Assembly: GCA_944325085.1 (NCBI GenBank)
Contig: CALUYT010000047.1
Coordinates: forward strand, 1 to 64,000
Direction: 5' to 3'
DNA: 64,000 nt
Source: Candidatus Gastranaerophilales bacterium
GTDB taxonomy: Bacteria > Cyanobacteriota > Vampirovibrionia > Gastranaerophilales > Gastranaerophilaceae
In this document: positions 40,208 through 48,700 of the stretch, one piece after another
How positions within the stretch are numbered: the first letter of the stretch is position 1
Layout: each line of letters begins with the position of its first letter
Made by a program: the position numbers and the translations under genes
The notes under the pieces: model-generated
Database searches by the model: none
Told to the model about the DNA's origin: nothing
What the model saw: the letters and a program-made list of their open reading frames with translations, nothing else

Positions 40208-40325
40208 TGCAAAAAATAAATATATTTACTAACTTCTTGTGGCTAATAAAATAAATCCATTTGGATAAAGTAATTAAATTTAAAATTTTTAAAATAAGAA
40301 TGTACCCAATAGGATAGGAGTTAGT

Positions 40326-40607
40326 ATGAAAAATTTATTTGCAACATTAACATTATTAGCTTTTTTAGCTATACCGGCTCAAAGTGCTTTTGCTTGGACT
40401 TACGAGGGTCCAAATAGTTTAAATCCTTTTACAGGTTTTCAACAGTGTAATAAATGTGTAAAAGTTAAAAAAGTAAAATGTAAAAAGCCGAAATTAACAA
40501 AATGTGAAAAGCTAAATGGAGTAAAATTAAGAGAAGGACAATCTTGTGGTTGTGCAGCTCCAATACAAATGATTCCGCAATGTGTAAATTGTGAGAGAGC
40601 TTTTTAA
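40326..40607 (+). CDS. Small secreted cysteine-rich protein
   Basis: The 93-residue protein has a clear signal peptide (MKNLFATLTLLAFLAIPAQS, cut after AFA near 23) followed by a basic mature part of about 70 residues with eight cysteines in CNKC, VKC, TKC, CGC and CVNC arrangements. It is likely a disulfide- or metal-stabilised surface or periplasmic peptide. AGGAG ribosome site. The gene is followed closely by an unusual GC-rich hairpin. Function unknown; it could be a structural or metal-handling protein, or an antimicrobial-like peptide. Confidence 0.7.
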   Translation: MKNLFATLTLLAFLAIPAQSAFAWTYEGPNSLNPFTGFQQCNKCVKVKKVKCKKPKLTKCEKLNGVKLREGQSCGCAAPIQMIPQCVNCERAF

Positions 40608-40617
40608 AAAAGAGGAG

Positions 40618-40646
40618 GGCGCGGCATGGTGAATACCTGCCGCGCC
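40618..40646 (+). terminator. GC-rich hairpin after the Cys-rich gene
   Basis: Nine-base arms GGCGCGGCA and TGCCGCGCC enclose an 11-base loop. The stem is almost pure G/C in an AT-rich genome and lacks a T-run, so it may be an RNA stability element or protein/RNA site rather than a simple terminator. Confidence 0.6.
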
Positions 40647-40667
40647 ATACTACTTATAAATAAATTT

Positions 40668-41504
40668 TTAATATTCTATATTCTTTAAAGCTTGGAATAT
40701 TTTATCTGTGATTTCTTGAATATATTCTTGGCTTACTAAACCATTTATAACTGCATCTGAAATTTGATATGTTGGGCGAATATATTTTTGAGCAGTTTTA
40801 TTAACATCTGCAAACTGTAAATCTGCTGCTTCGCCTTCTTTACCTCTTTCTTTTGCTCTTTTATACCATCTGTCTTTTATTACTTCTAAAGGTGTAAATA
40901 CATAAACTTTTACGTCCATAATATCTCTAACACCTTCATTTAATACATAAAGACCTTCGGTTAAAATAACTTTTGCAGGTCTTTTTTCATCTCCATTCGG
41001 ATCAGATTCACAAGTTACAAAATTATAACGAGGAGATTTGATAGTTTGACCTTCTTTTAAAGATACAAGATGTTTTTTCATCAATTCTAAATCTATTGCA
41101 TCAGGAGTATCAAAACTGAAACCTGTTTTAAATAAAGCTTCATAACTTCCGGCATCTTTAAGTTCTTTAGAGGTATCTTTGTAATAATCATCACAACGAA
41201 TTACGGTATATATTCCTTCAGTTTTTTTCTTAACGCAAGCTTTTATTGTATTGTCAACAAAAACTGTTTTCCCAGAAGCACTTTCTCCTGTTATGCCTAT
41301 TAAAAAAGTTTGTTTCTTTTCTTGAACAACTTTTCTTGCAATATTTAATATCAAATTATCTGATATTTTTAAAAATAATGGTTGTTCTTGTTTACTATCG
41401 TATTCCAAAATCTTTTTTAAACTATCAACAATATTAGAGATAATTTCCATATCTCTTCGATTTGAATAAAAATCATAGCTTGTTAAATCTAAATCTTTGA
41501 GCAT
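40668..41504 (-). CDS. Uridine kinase/phosphoribulokinase-like P-loop kinase
   Basis: The 278-residue protein has a helical N-terminal extension of about 85 residues, then Walker A GITGESASGKT (about 92-102), the substrate Asp pair in RCDDYYKD, FDTPDAIDLELMKKHLVSLK and ILTEGLYVL, as in uridine kinases. It should phosphorylate uridine/cytidine or a related nucleoside. The N-terminal extension is not usual for Udk (about 210 residues), so the substrate could differ. AAAGGAAG ribosome site. Confidence 0.8.
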   Translation of the reverse strand: MLKDLDLTSYDFYSNRRDMEIISNIVDSLKKILEYDSKQEQPLFLKISDNLILNIARKVVQEKKQTFLIGITGESASGKTVFVDNTIKACVKKKTEGIYTVIRCDDYYKDTSKELKDAGSYEALFKTGFSFDTPDAIDLELMKKHLVSLKEGQTIKSPRYNFVTCESDPNGDEKRPAKVILTEGLYVLNEGVRDIMDVKVYVFTPLEVIKDRWYKRAKERGKEGEAADLQFADVNKTAQKYIRPTYQISDAVINGLVSQEYIQEITDKIFQALKNIEY

Positions 41505-41665
41505 TATTCATACTTCCTTTATAAAAACATGTTAATATTTTACTTTAAAATATTTTAAACAACCACTAATAATGAAATTTTGTAACAAAAACTTTATTAA
41601 TTATTAAAGTTTTTTAGTAACAATGCCGAATATAATATTGTTGAGATTAAATAGGAGTATAGTTT

Positions 41666-41839
41666 ATGTATCAAGACGAAATATTTGAAGGTGCTTTAAA
41701 AGAGACTAGGGATGAAAGTTTTAGAGCATTGAAGGGTGAAGTTAAAACAGTCGAAGCTGTTATAGAAAGATTATTAACTCAGCTTTTTGAATGTACTTCA
41801 TCTGTTACTGAACGTGATTTTCACGTTTGCGGTGTCTAA
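41666..41839 (+). CDS. 57-residue acidic-helical protein
   Basis: A short open frame encodes MYQDEIFEGALKETRDESF, then helical EVKTVEAVIERLLTQLFE and ends ERDFHVCGV, 57 residues with two Cys near the end. AGGAGT ribosome site at seven to eight bases, TATAAT-like box at about 41630-41635, and a terminator at 41852 all support it. No family recognised. Confidence 0.6.
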   Translation: MYQDEIFEGALKETRDESFRALKGEVKTVEAVIERLLTQLFECTSSVTERDFHVCGV

Positions 41840-41851
41840 CGATACAAAAAT

Positions 41852-41876
41852 AAAGAGCCGAATATTTCGGCTCTTT
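41852..41876. terminator. Bidirectional terminator
   Basis: AAAGAGCCGAA/TTCGGCTCTTT arms with a three-base loop between the 57-residue gene and the convergent glycine-zipper gene. Confidence 0.9.
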
Positions 41877-41892
41877 TCCGATTATATATTTT

Positions 41893-42981
41893 TTACATTT
41901 GTCCAGTATATTTGAAGTAGTTGTTATTATTGTTATTATACAAATTGAATGGTTGGTATAAATTGTATTCACCGAATGGATTTGTCATATTGTAGCTTCC
42001 AAATGAGAATGGACTGTATAAATTGTATCCACCAAATGGATTTGTCATATTGAAGCTTCCAAATGAGAATGGATTGTATAAATTATATCCGCCATAAGGA
42101 TTTGACATATTGTTAAATCCATAATCATTATATGGAAGAGTGTAGTTTGGAACTGGTTGTGTATATCCAGGAATTGTAGTCTGCGGAGTTGATGTTCCAG
42201 AAGTGTTTTGGTTTGGATTTGCATTTGCATTTCCAGGAGTTGTTGTTGGTGTTGTATTTTGATTTGGTTGAACTGTTTCATTATTTGGAGAAACTTCTTC
42301 TGGAGCCACATTTTGCTCCTGATTTTCTTGTTGCTCAGGAGTAATTTCTTCTGGGTTTTCTGTTTGAGTTTCTGCAGCGGCTTGAGCTTCTTCTTGTTTT
42401 TCGGTATATGTTTTACCTCTTAGTAAGCTACCGCCAATAGCACCAACGATACTGCCTATGATTGTTCCTATGCCAGGACAAATTGCAGAACCTATCGCTG
42501 CACCTGCTGCCATTGCTCCTAATTCAATGCTAGCTCCGCCTATTTCTTTCATACCGGCAGCAAATCCACCTTCGGAAAATGCTTTAGCTGCATTAGGAAT
42601 TTCAAAAGCAATGGTTAAAGCTGCACCAATAAATGGCATTTTTTTACCTATAGCTTTTAATACACCTTTTGCTCCGCCTAAAAATGAGCTTTTACCTGCA
42701 ATTTTTGCAGCTCTAGCTCCGACTTTTGCACCTTTTATAGTATCCGCAGGGGTTTTTATCAGATTCTTTCCTGTTCTTACAAAGAAATTGCCATCTTTAG
42801 CTTTTTTTACAGCAATATCTGCTTCTAAAGCTTTAGCTCCAGCTTTAGCTTTTTCAAAGATAGATCCTTTTTGGTTTCGTATAGCTTTACCGATGACTTC
42901 GGAGTTGTCTCCTAGTAAAAATTCTGGTGTTGCTTTGATGGCACGCACGCCATAATTTACAATTTTTGATAATAATCCCAT
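41893..42981 (-). CDS. Glycine-zipper protein with Pro/Asn/Tyr-rich repeats, paralogue of the next gene
   Basis: The 362-residue protein starts MGLLSKIVNYGVRAIKATPE, has a Lys/Ala helical N-terminal region, a glycine-zipper stretch (GAMAAGAAIGSAICPGIG and IIGSIVGAIGGSLLRG, about 150-190), then a Gln/Glu/Asn/Pro/Thr-rich linker and a C-terminal 20-residue repeat (NMTNPFGGYNLYSPFSFGSY). It aligns through its first 200 residues with the 266-residue protein at 43139. The function is unknown. Glycine zippers insert into or cross membranes in outer membrane, toxin and transport proteins. Ribosome site CAGGGGAT. Confidence 0.7.
   Translation of the reverse strand: MGLLSKIVNYGVRAIKATPEFLLGDNSEVIGKAIRNQKGSIFEKAKAGAKALEADIAVKKAKDGNFFVRTGKNLIKTPADTIKGAKVGARAAKIAGKSSFLGGAKGVLKAIGKKMPFIGAALTIAFEIPNAAKAFSEGGFAAGMKEIGGASIELGAMAAGAAIGSAICPGIGTIIGSIVGAIGGSLLRGKTYTEKQEEAQAAAETQTENPEEITPEQQENQEQNVAPEEVSPNNETVQPNQNTTPTTTPGNANANPNQNTSGTSTPQTTIPGYTQPVPNYTLPYNDYGFNNMSNPYGGYNLYNPFSFGSFNMTNPFGGYNLYSPFSFGSYNMTNPFGEYNLYQPFNLYNNNNNNYFKYTGQM
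41941..42120 (-). repeat. 60-base tandem repeat, three units, coding for a 20-residue repeat
   Basis: Three consecutive 60-base units, each with a TTTGTCATATTG (or TTTGACATATTG) segment at the same offset (41981, 42041, 42101), encode the N-M/S-T/P repeat of the glycine-zipper protein. The exact periodicity suggests recent expansion. Confidence 0.85.
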
Positions 42982-43080
42982 ATTATCCCCTGTTTTTTCG
43001 TTTATTATCCCCTATATTTTTATTAAGTTTTTTTTTATATTGAAATTGCTTATTTTGTAACGAAATATTACATATAATAA

Positions 43081-43108
43081 AACGAGCCTTTTTGTTAAAA
43101 GACTCGTT
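43081..43108 (-). terminator. Terminator after the shorter glycine-zipper gene
   Basis: On the reverse strand ACGAGTC..GGCTCGT forms a stem followed by TTTATT, just after the stop of the 266-residue gene. Confidence 0.75.
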
Positions 43109-43138
43109 ATGGGGTTTTAGTATATTTAAGTATTAAAT

Positions 43139-43939
43139 TTAAGCAAGAGTATTAAATTTTAAGTTTTGCATCATTATGTCATTTGCGTATGGATTAGAGT
43201 AATCATACATTGGATTTGTCATTCCATATGGATCATAGCCGTAAGGATTGTAGCCATATGGGTTGTAACCATCAGGGCTTCCTGTAAATGGTGGTTGAGG
43301 ATTTGCTTGTTGAGCTTCTTCCATAGCTATTCTTTGTTGTTCTTCAGCTTCCATTTTTTGTTCTGTATAAGTTTTACCAACAACTTTACTTGTTAACCAT
43401 TCACCTGCAATCCAACCAATCATTGTTCCTATGCCAGGACAAATTGCAGAACCTATTGCTGCACCTGCTGCACCTCCAGCTAGTCTTGTACCTGCTTTGG
43501 CAACTTCTGCAACGCCTTGACCAATTCCTTGTTCTTTTGTTGCTGTCCAAATATTCGGTAATTCAAATAATATAGTTGTTGCGGCTGCGATAAATGGCAT
43601 ATTTTTGCCTAAACCTCTGAAGAAACCTTTTACGCCTCCAAGTAATTGGCTTTTGCCAGCCATTCTTGCTGCTCTTGAGCCAGCTTTTGTTAAGGCTGGA
43701 ATTTTACCTAAGTTAGCTGTTATTCGTTTGAAGAAACCTCCGTGTGCTAATTGTTTTGCTGCTATATCTGCTTCTAATGCTTTGAAGCCTGATTTTGCTC
43801 TTGTGAATGCAGAGCCTTTTGTTGCTCTCATTGCTTTACCTGCAACTTCTGCGCCGTTACCTAATATTGCTTCCGGCATTACTTTTGCAATTCTTTTTCC
43901 ATAACCAACCACTTTTGGTATTAATGACACTAAACCCAT
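43139..43939 (-). CDS. Glycine-zipper protein, paralogue of 41893
   Basis: The 266-residue protein begins MGLVSLIPKVVGYGKRIAKV and mirrors the neighbour: basic helical N-terminus with ALEADIAAKQ, KNMPFIAAATTILFELPN, then glycine-zipper GGAAGAAIGSAICPGIGTMIGW and a YNPYGYNPYGYDPYG tail. The stretch encoding AAIGSAICPGIG is nearly identical at DNA level to that in the paralogue, so the duplication is recent or gene conversion is active. AGGTGG ribosome site. Function unknown; possibly a membrane-inserting surface or secreted factor. Confidence 0.7.
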   Translation of the reverse strand: MGLVSLIPKVVGYGKRIAKVMPEAILGNGAEVAGKAMRATKGSAFTRAKSGFKALEADIAAKQLAHGGFFKRITANLGKIPALTKAGSRAARMAGKSQLLGGVKGFFRGLGKNMPFIAAATTILFELPNIWTATKEQGIGQGVAEVAKAGTRLAGGAAGAAIGSAICPGIGTMIGWIAGEWLTSKVVGKTYTEQKMEAEEQQRIAMEEAQQANPQPPFTGSPDGYNPYGYNPYGYDPYGMTNPMYDYSNPYANDIMMQNLKFNTLA

Positions 43940-44044
43940 ATTTCTACCACCTTTTACCTATTAAAAAATAACCTACATTTTTATAAAAAAAATCGGTGGT
44001 ATAAAATTGATTAATTTTTAAATTTTGTTAACAATTTTTAATAT

Positions 44045-44074
44045 AAAAAAATACCACTCATAATTAAGTGGTAG
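44045..44074 (-). terminator. Terminator after the 488-residue gene
   Basis: Reverse-strand TACCACT..AGTGGTA stem followed by a T-run in the direction of that gene. Confidence 0.7.
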
Positions 44075-44121
44075 GGAAAAGTTACGAAAATTAATTGTAG
44101 GGGAAATATAAATTTAATTAT

Positions 44122-45588
44122 TTATGCATTAAATATATTAAATGATTTTTCAACGTTTTTACTTATTACACTTTTTACTGAATCATATTCTGTTTGTAGT
44201 GCATTATGTTCAGATTCAAGTTTGTTTAGTTGAAGGTCATATTGTTTATCTTGGCTTTCTAATTTATCCATTTGGCTTTGATAAACTTGTTCAGCAATAG
44301 CCATAGCTGAAGAATCTTCTTGTTCTGTAATTGATTCGTCGCTATCTAATGTTGTTCCAACAAAAGCTTTATCAGATGTTGAATAATATGATAATGTCAA
44401 AGCTCCTGCTTTTAATTGGTTAACAAACCATTCTGTTTCTTTTAGGTTAGTTTCATTAGGTGTTGTTGTGTAACCACAGCTGCTCATTTCATTAAATATA
44501 TTGCGATAGTAGTTCACAATTTCAGCATCATAAGTTAACATATTTGAAGTGTTTGAAACTGAATTGTTGTAATAAGCTTCTGTAATTGCTACTGCGTAAT
44601 CATACAATTCTCTTTGTTTTTGAGTTGTTCCTTCAAAGTTTAATGCTTTTGTTTGTTTTGTAACATTGTATGATAATCCGCCTTCATCAATATATACATT
44701 GCCTGATTGCCAAGTTAAATAATTTCTTTGATCAGTACTGATTTGAGCATTACCATCTGCTGTTGGGTTTGCAAAAAGTGCATCATATTCTACAGGTTTT
44801 TCATCATCTTCGCCTTGGAATATGAATTTACCTGTTTCTGCGTTATAAGTTACATCATTAACTACATGATAATTTTCAGTTCCTTCTTGGTCTTCAGTTT
44901 GATAGCCTACAACTGTTACAAAATCTCCAGTTGCCGGATCTTCTTGTCTGAATGCTTGTAATACATATCTGTTTTTATAGTATCCGTTGCTATCTTTATA
45001 TAAATTTAGAGTGTTTCCGTTTACTTCTGTTGTATATGCTGTGTTATAAGTAACATATCCATCTAAAATATCGTTACTGAATGATGTGTAATCAAATCCT
45101 AAGATATGTTGACTATCATAATCATCGATACTTTTGCCAACTGAAGCTAAGTATTCATCCCAAGCATTATGAATTGCTGTTTCAGAATTATCAAATTTTG
45201 TTACGTCAATATCTGATTGTGTGTAACCAAGAGTTTTTAAGAAGATATTAAAATCTCCGTTACCAGCTTCATATGCATTTGCAACTTTTGAAGTTACAAG
45301 AACTTTACCTTTGTTATCTTTTACTAAATATTGTTTACCGTTAGCAACATTATTGCAACCTGTTAATTGATTATAAGTTAAATCTGCATATGTAGCTTCT
45401 GAATTATTATAACCTGTTAAAATTTGGTATTTTGTTTTGCTTAAAGCATCTAAATATGCATCATTAATTTGTTCTGAATTGTCAGAAAGGCGCTGTTTAG
45501 AATAAGCAAGTGACTGCTGTTCAAGTTCGTTATTGGACAAACGAGCAGTTATACTTAAAAGTCTAGCTTGTGATGCTGCCATTCCCAT
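44122..45588 (-). CDS. Large lineage-specific protein with helical ends (possible filament or adhesin-type)
   Basis: The 488-residue protein begins MGMAASQARLLSITARLSNN, then helical LEQQSLAYSKQRLSDNSEQI; a beta-rich middle (about 70-330); and a C-terminal coiled coil QMDKLESQDKQYDLQLNKLE ending SVISKNVEKSFNIFNA. Helical N- and C-ends around a variable middle is the arrangement of flagellin/hook-type axial proteins, but there is no flagellin signature and no signal peptide. I infer an assembled surface or secreted protein; this is weak. AAAGGAAC ribosome site, terminator after it. Confidence 0.55.
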   Translation of the reverse strand: MGMAASQARLLSITARLSNNELEQQSLAYSKQRLSDNSEQINDAYLDALSKTKYQILTGYNNSEATYADLTYNQLTGCNNVANGKQYLVKDNKGKVLVTSKVANAYEAGNGDFNIFLKTLGYTQSDIDVTKFDNSETAIHNAWDEYLASVGKSIDDYDSQHILGFDYTSFSNDILDGYVTYNTAYTTEVNGNTLNLYKDSNGYYKNRYVLQAFRQEDPATGDFVTVVGYQTEDQEGTENYHVVNDVTYNAETGKFIFQGEDDEKPVEYDALFANPTADGNAQISTDQRNYLTWQSGNVYIDEGGLSYNVTKQTKALNFEGTTQKQRELYDYAVAITEAYYNNSVSNTSNMLTYDAEIVNYYRNIFNEMSSCGYTTTPNETNLKETEWFVNQLKAGALTLSYYSTSDKAFVGTTLDSDESITEQEDSSAMAIAEQVYQSQMDKLESQDKQYDLQLNKLESEHNALQTEYDSVKSVISKNVEKSFNIFNA

Positions 45589-45701
45589 TTGTTAACAGTT
45601 CCTTTCAATAATTTTCGTATCTATTATTCTTATTTACGGATTATTGAATGGAAACTTTAGGAAATTTGTGTTGTTTGTTACAAATTTGTAACAAAGTTAA
45701 A

Positions 45702-47576
45702 CTATTGTACTTCAATATTATTTTCTGCAAAGTATAGTCTAAAGTAAAAACAAGCCACGTGTTGAATTGAATCGACTCTAATCCATTGTCTGGTTGCTTT
45801 AAATCTTATTGATCCTTCTGATTTTTGAGGGTTTTTGTGTGCATAGTTATTTTTGTCAGAATTAAATAAAATCATTTGTGATTTTGCGGTTTTGCGGCAA
45901 GCTTCTAAGATATCACTTGCTAAATCTTGATTTCCTAAATTCTTGGCAAGATAATATGCTCCAATTAATCCTTCTGATCTTGAGCCGTCTGGGTAAAAAT
46001 GGTCTCCATAATTGTAATAATAGCTTCCTTCATAGTCTATATATGGAGAATCGTCTTTTTTATACATTTTGCTTATCATTGTTTTTGCATCGTTATAAAC
46101 AAAATTTATATAATTTTCTTTTTTAAAATCAGGATGCTTACACCATTCTTCGATTGCTTGCATTAACCAAGCATCTGATGGTAATGATGTAAATAAATCA
46201 GCATATAATTTTGGTCTTTCGTCAACAATCCAATCCAGTGCAATTTTACTTTTTTCAATGATTTCGTTTGTTAGTTCTGTATCATCTTCGAAATTGTTAA
46301 CAACTAAACCTAAACCCAGCAAAGCTTCTCCGGGATAATAAAATGAAAAAGTTTGACGTCTTTCTTCATTTGTCATTTTAATTAAAGGTTTACCGTTATT
46401 ATATTGTGGATGAATATAATAACCAAGCATTTCTCCTGTTTCGTAAATTCTTGATAAAAGGTGTCTTGAATATTTTTTTATGTATTCATCATAAGATTTA
46501 TCATTTGTTTCTTGGCGATATTTCATCATTGCAATTAGGATCATTCCTGTGCCGCCAAGTTTAGCTTTTTTGTTATAAAAGACATATGCTGCAGGTTTAC
46601 CATTGTAATCGTGTTCTTGAGTTATTGTAGTAATAAAATCAAGACCTTTTTTTGCTGCTTCTAAGTATTTTTTATCTTTTGTTAATTGGTAGGCTCTAAT
46701 GAGGGTAACTATTCCGCCACAGTGTCTTAAATCGTTGTAATATAGATTATCTTCAGGAGCATTTGGGTGTTCGTGATCTTTATAATTATCTTCTTTTGCA
46801 TCGTAATAGTATAAAAATCTACCATCATCTTTTTGATTTTTTACAATCCAATCTGCTCCGGATAGTGCTTGGTTCTTTATTTCTTCAGGCGTATATTCAT
46901 ATTGAATGTTGCCTCTATATAAAGGTAAAACTTCATCTTCTTTGTAAGTTATAAATGCTTTGCTTTTTATAATGTAGCATTCATAGTCTGCTTGTCTTAG
47001 TATGTCAATTCTTTCTGAGATTTTATTTGTAATATCTTTTATATGCGTTTTTCTTAAAATTGTATTTAATGCTGACTTTAGATCCATTTGACTTAGTGTC
47101 CACGCATCTGTTGGCATATAAATATATGGAATTTTGTTTAAGATGATTTTTAATCCAGTTACACCAGGTTCAAATCGGGTGTTTATAAATGTTGCATATT
47201 TTATATTTTCGATTTTTGTCGGGGTTTGCTCTGTTATAAATTCAAGCATTATTCTGCATTTGTTTGAATTTGTTATTTCAAATTTATTATAGGTGCTATA
47301 TGCTTTTATTTTTTCAATATCTCTATTTATTGTTGCTTCTATATCATTCTTGCAAGAACCCCAGCGGATTGGCTTTAAGCCTTCTTGAAACAATGTAATA
47401 TATGTGAAACTTATATTCTTTTGAAATTGAAAAATATTGTCTAAATTCAAGCCTTTTAAATCTACTTTTTCATTATTAATAAAAGAATGTCTTATTCTGT
47501 TAAGTAATTCTTTCATTGGTGTGAAATCTTGGTTTAAATATTGTCTTTCTTTTTCGTTTTCAATTGAAAAGTCCAT
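45702..47576 (-). CDS. Fusion of AMMECR1-like N-terminus and alpha/alpha-toroid domain
   Basis: The 624-residue protein has two parts. The N-terminal ~210 residues resemble AMMECR1 in order: a strand then IRWGSC (where AMMECR1 has RGCIG), a helix with ATINRDIEKI, strand EFITEQTPTKI, then PGVTGLKIIL and YIYMPTDAW. The C-terminal ~400 residues form repeated helical hairpins (GADWIVKNQKDDGRFLYYYD, KKYLEAAKKGLDFITTI, DAWLMQAIEEWC) typical of alpha/alpha-toroid glycosidase- or cyclase-like folds. I infer a fusion with unknown activity; no catalytic set was assigned. It may be a surface-sugar enzyme. Confidence 0.6.
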   Translation of the reverse strand: MDFSIENEKERQYLNQDFTPMKELLNRIRHSFINNEKVDLKGLNLDNIFQFQKNISFTYITLFQEGLKPIRWGSCKNDIEATINRDIEKIKAYSTYNKFEITNSNKCRIMLEFITEQTPTKIENIKYATFINTRFEPGVTGLKIILNKIPYIYMPTDAWTLSQMDLKSALNTILRKTHIKDITNKISERIDILRQADYECYIIKSKAFITYKEDEVLPLYRGNIQYEYTPEEIKNQALSGADWIVKNQKDDGRFLYYYDAKEDNYKDHEHPNAPEDNLYYNDLRHCGGIVTLIRAYQLTKDKKYLEAAKKGLDFITTITQEHDYNGKPAAYVFYNKKAKLGGTGMILIAMMKYRQETNDKSYDEYIKKYSRHLLSRIYETGEMLGYYIHPQYNNGKPLIKMTNEERRQTFSFYYPGEALLGLGLVVNNFEDDTELTNEIIEKSKIALDWIVDERPKLYADLFTSLPSDAWLMQAIEEWCKHPDFKKENYINFVYNDAKTMISKMYKKDDSPYIDYEGSYYYNYGDHFYPDGSRSEGLIGAYYLAKNLGNQDLASDILEACRKTAKSQMILFNSDKNNYAHKNPQKSEGSIRFKATRQWIRVDSIQHVACFYFRLYFAENNIEVQ

Positions 47577-47723
47577 AATAGCTTCCTTTTATAATAAATA
47601 TTAATTCTAACATTTCTAACTAAAAAACCACCCATCCTTTTAGTTGATTTTAAATTATTAAAAATCTTAACAATTTTGCTCGAATAAAAACTATATGCTA
47701 CTTTGTAAGAGAAAGGATTAGTT

Positions 47724-48596
47724 ATGAAAAATATTGTAATTTATACTGACAAAAATTCTTCAGCTATTGCAGATGTGATTTCTTCAATTGAAGATTCTAA
47801 TGTTAGATTGGAGAATGCTGCAAATATAAAAGATTATGAAACATTAAATCCGGGAGTTATTATTGTTGAAAGTGTTCCGGATATTAAAGATGTATTAATG
47901 GTAACAAAATTTAAGTTTCCGATATTATTTATTGGTGAAACTTTCAAAGGCGCAACGGTTAGAGCTGTAGCTTTTGATTATATTAAAACTCCTGTTGATA
48001 ATCAGGAATTGGTTGTTCGTGTTAAAAATATGTTAAAAATAAAAGAGTTAAGAGATAAATTAAAAACTCTTTCTACAACTGATGAATTAACAGGATTACA
48101 TAATAGAAGATATTTATTAGAACGTATGGAACAAGAAATTTCTCGTGCTAAACGTTATACAACTCCATTATCTTTATTATTATTTGATTTAGACTTTTTC
48201 AAAGTTGTAAATGATATTTATGGTTATGAATGGGGCGATGTGTTGTTACGTTCTATTGCTGATAAGTTAAAACAACTTATTAGAAAAGAAGATATTTTAA
48301 CTCGTTATGGTGATGAAGAATTTATTGTTGTTCTTCCAAATACATCTGAAGATAATGCATTTTTGTTTGCAGAAAGATTCAGAAAAGATATTGAAAAAAT
48401 GGAATTTATTCCTGCCGGTGAAGAAGAACGTCATCCAATAACTATATCTGGTGGTATTGCAACTTTCCCTTGCTTACCTGATACAGAAGAAGATGCAAAT
48501 ACAATCATCAGATACGCAGAACACGCTTTGTATAATGCTAAAAAGCGTGGAAAAAATAAAATTGTACAATTCTCTCATTTGAATTTGGGAGAATAA
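47724..48596 (+). CDS. Diguanylate cyclase with response-regulator-like N-terminus
   Basis: The 290-residue protein has a degenerate receiver-like fold at 1-110 (KNIVIYTDKNSSAIADVI, VIIVESVPDI) and a GGDEF domain (about 125-285) with the I-site RKED, the substrate Asp in LLLFDLDFFK and an active-site loop RYGDEEF at 194-200, where the second Gly of GG[DE]EF is Asp. It probably makes cyclic di-GMP, which could regulate the MshEN-containing motor ATPase at 8447. AGAAAGGA ribosome site. Confidence 0.87.
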   Translation: MKNIVIYTDKNSSAIADVISSIEDSNVRLENAANIKDYETLNPGVIIVESVPDIKDVLMVTKFKFPILFIGETFKGATVRAVAFDYIKTPVDNQELVVRVKNMLKIKELRDKLKTLSTTDELTGLHNRRYLLERMEQEISRAKRYTTPLSLLLFDLDFFKVVNDIYGYEWGDVLLRSIADKLKQLIRKEDILTRYGDEEFIVVLPNTSEDNAFLFAERFRKDIEKMEFIPAGEEERHPITISGGIATFPCLPDTEEDANTIIRYAEHALYNAKKRGKNKIVQFSHLNLGE

Positions 48597-48599
48597 AAA

Positions 48600-48620
48600 A
48601 TATCCTAGATTTTAGGATAT
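48600..48620 (+). other. Hairpin in the DGC 3' region
   Basis: ATATCCTA..TAGGATAT stem immediately after the stop, followed by a CAGAT..ATCTG pairing and the terminator. Could be a transcript stability element. Confidence 0.35.
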
Positions 48621-48666
48621 ATATCAGATCCTTTCTGAACACTTACATAGTGTAAATCTGGTTAAT

Positions 48667-48697
48667 AGGCGGTTAATTTCCGCCTTTTGTTTTTTTT
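48667..48697 (+). terminator. Terminator after the diguanylate cyclase gene
   Basis: AGGCGG/CCGCCT stem with a seven-base loop followed by TTTGTTTTTTT. Confidence 0.85.
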
Positions 48698-48700
48698 AGA

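Noticed and set aside
43139-43939. Bacteriocin with immunity gene
   Set aside because: The glycine zipper and short basic helices recalled bacteriocins, but length, lack of a leader and lack of an immunity or export gene do not support it.
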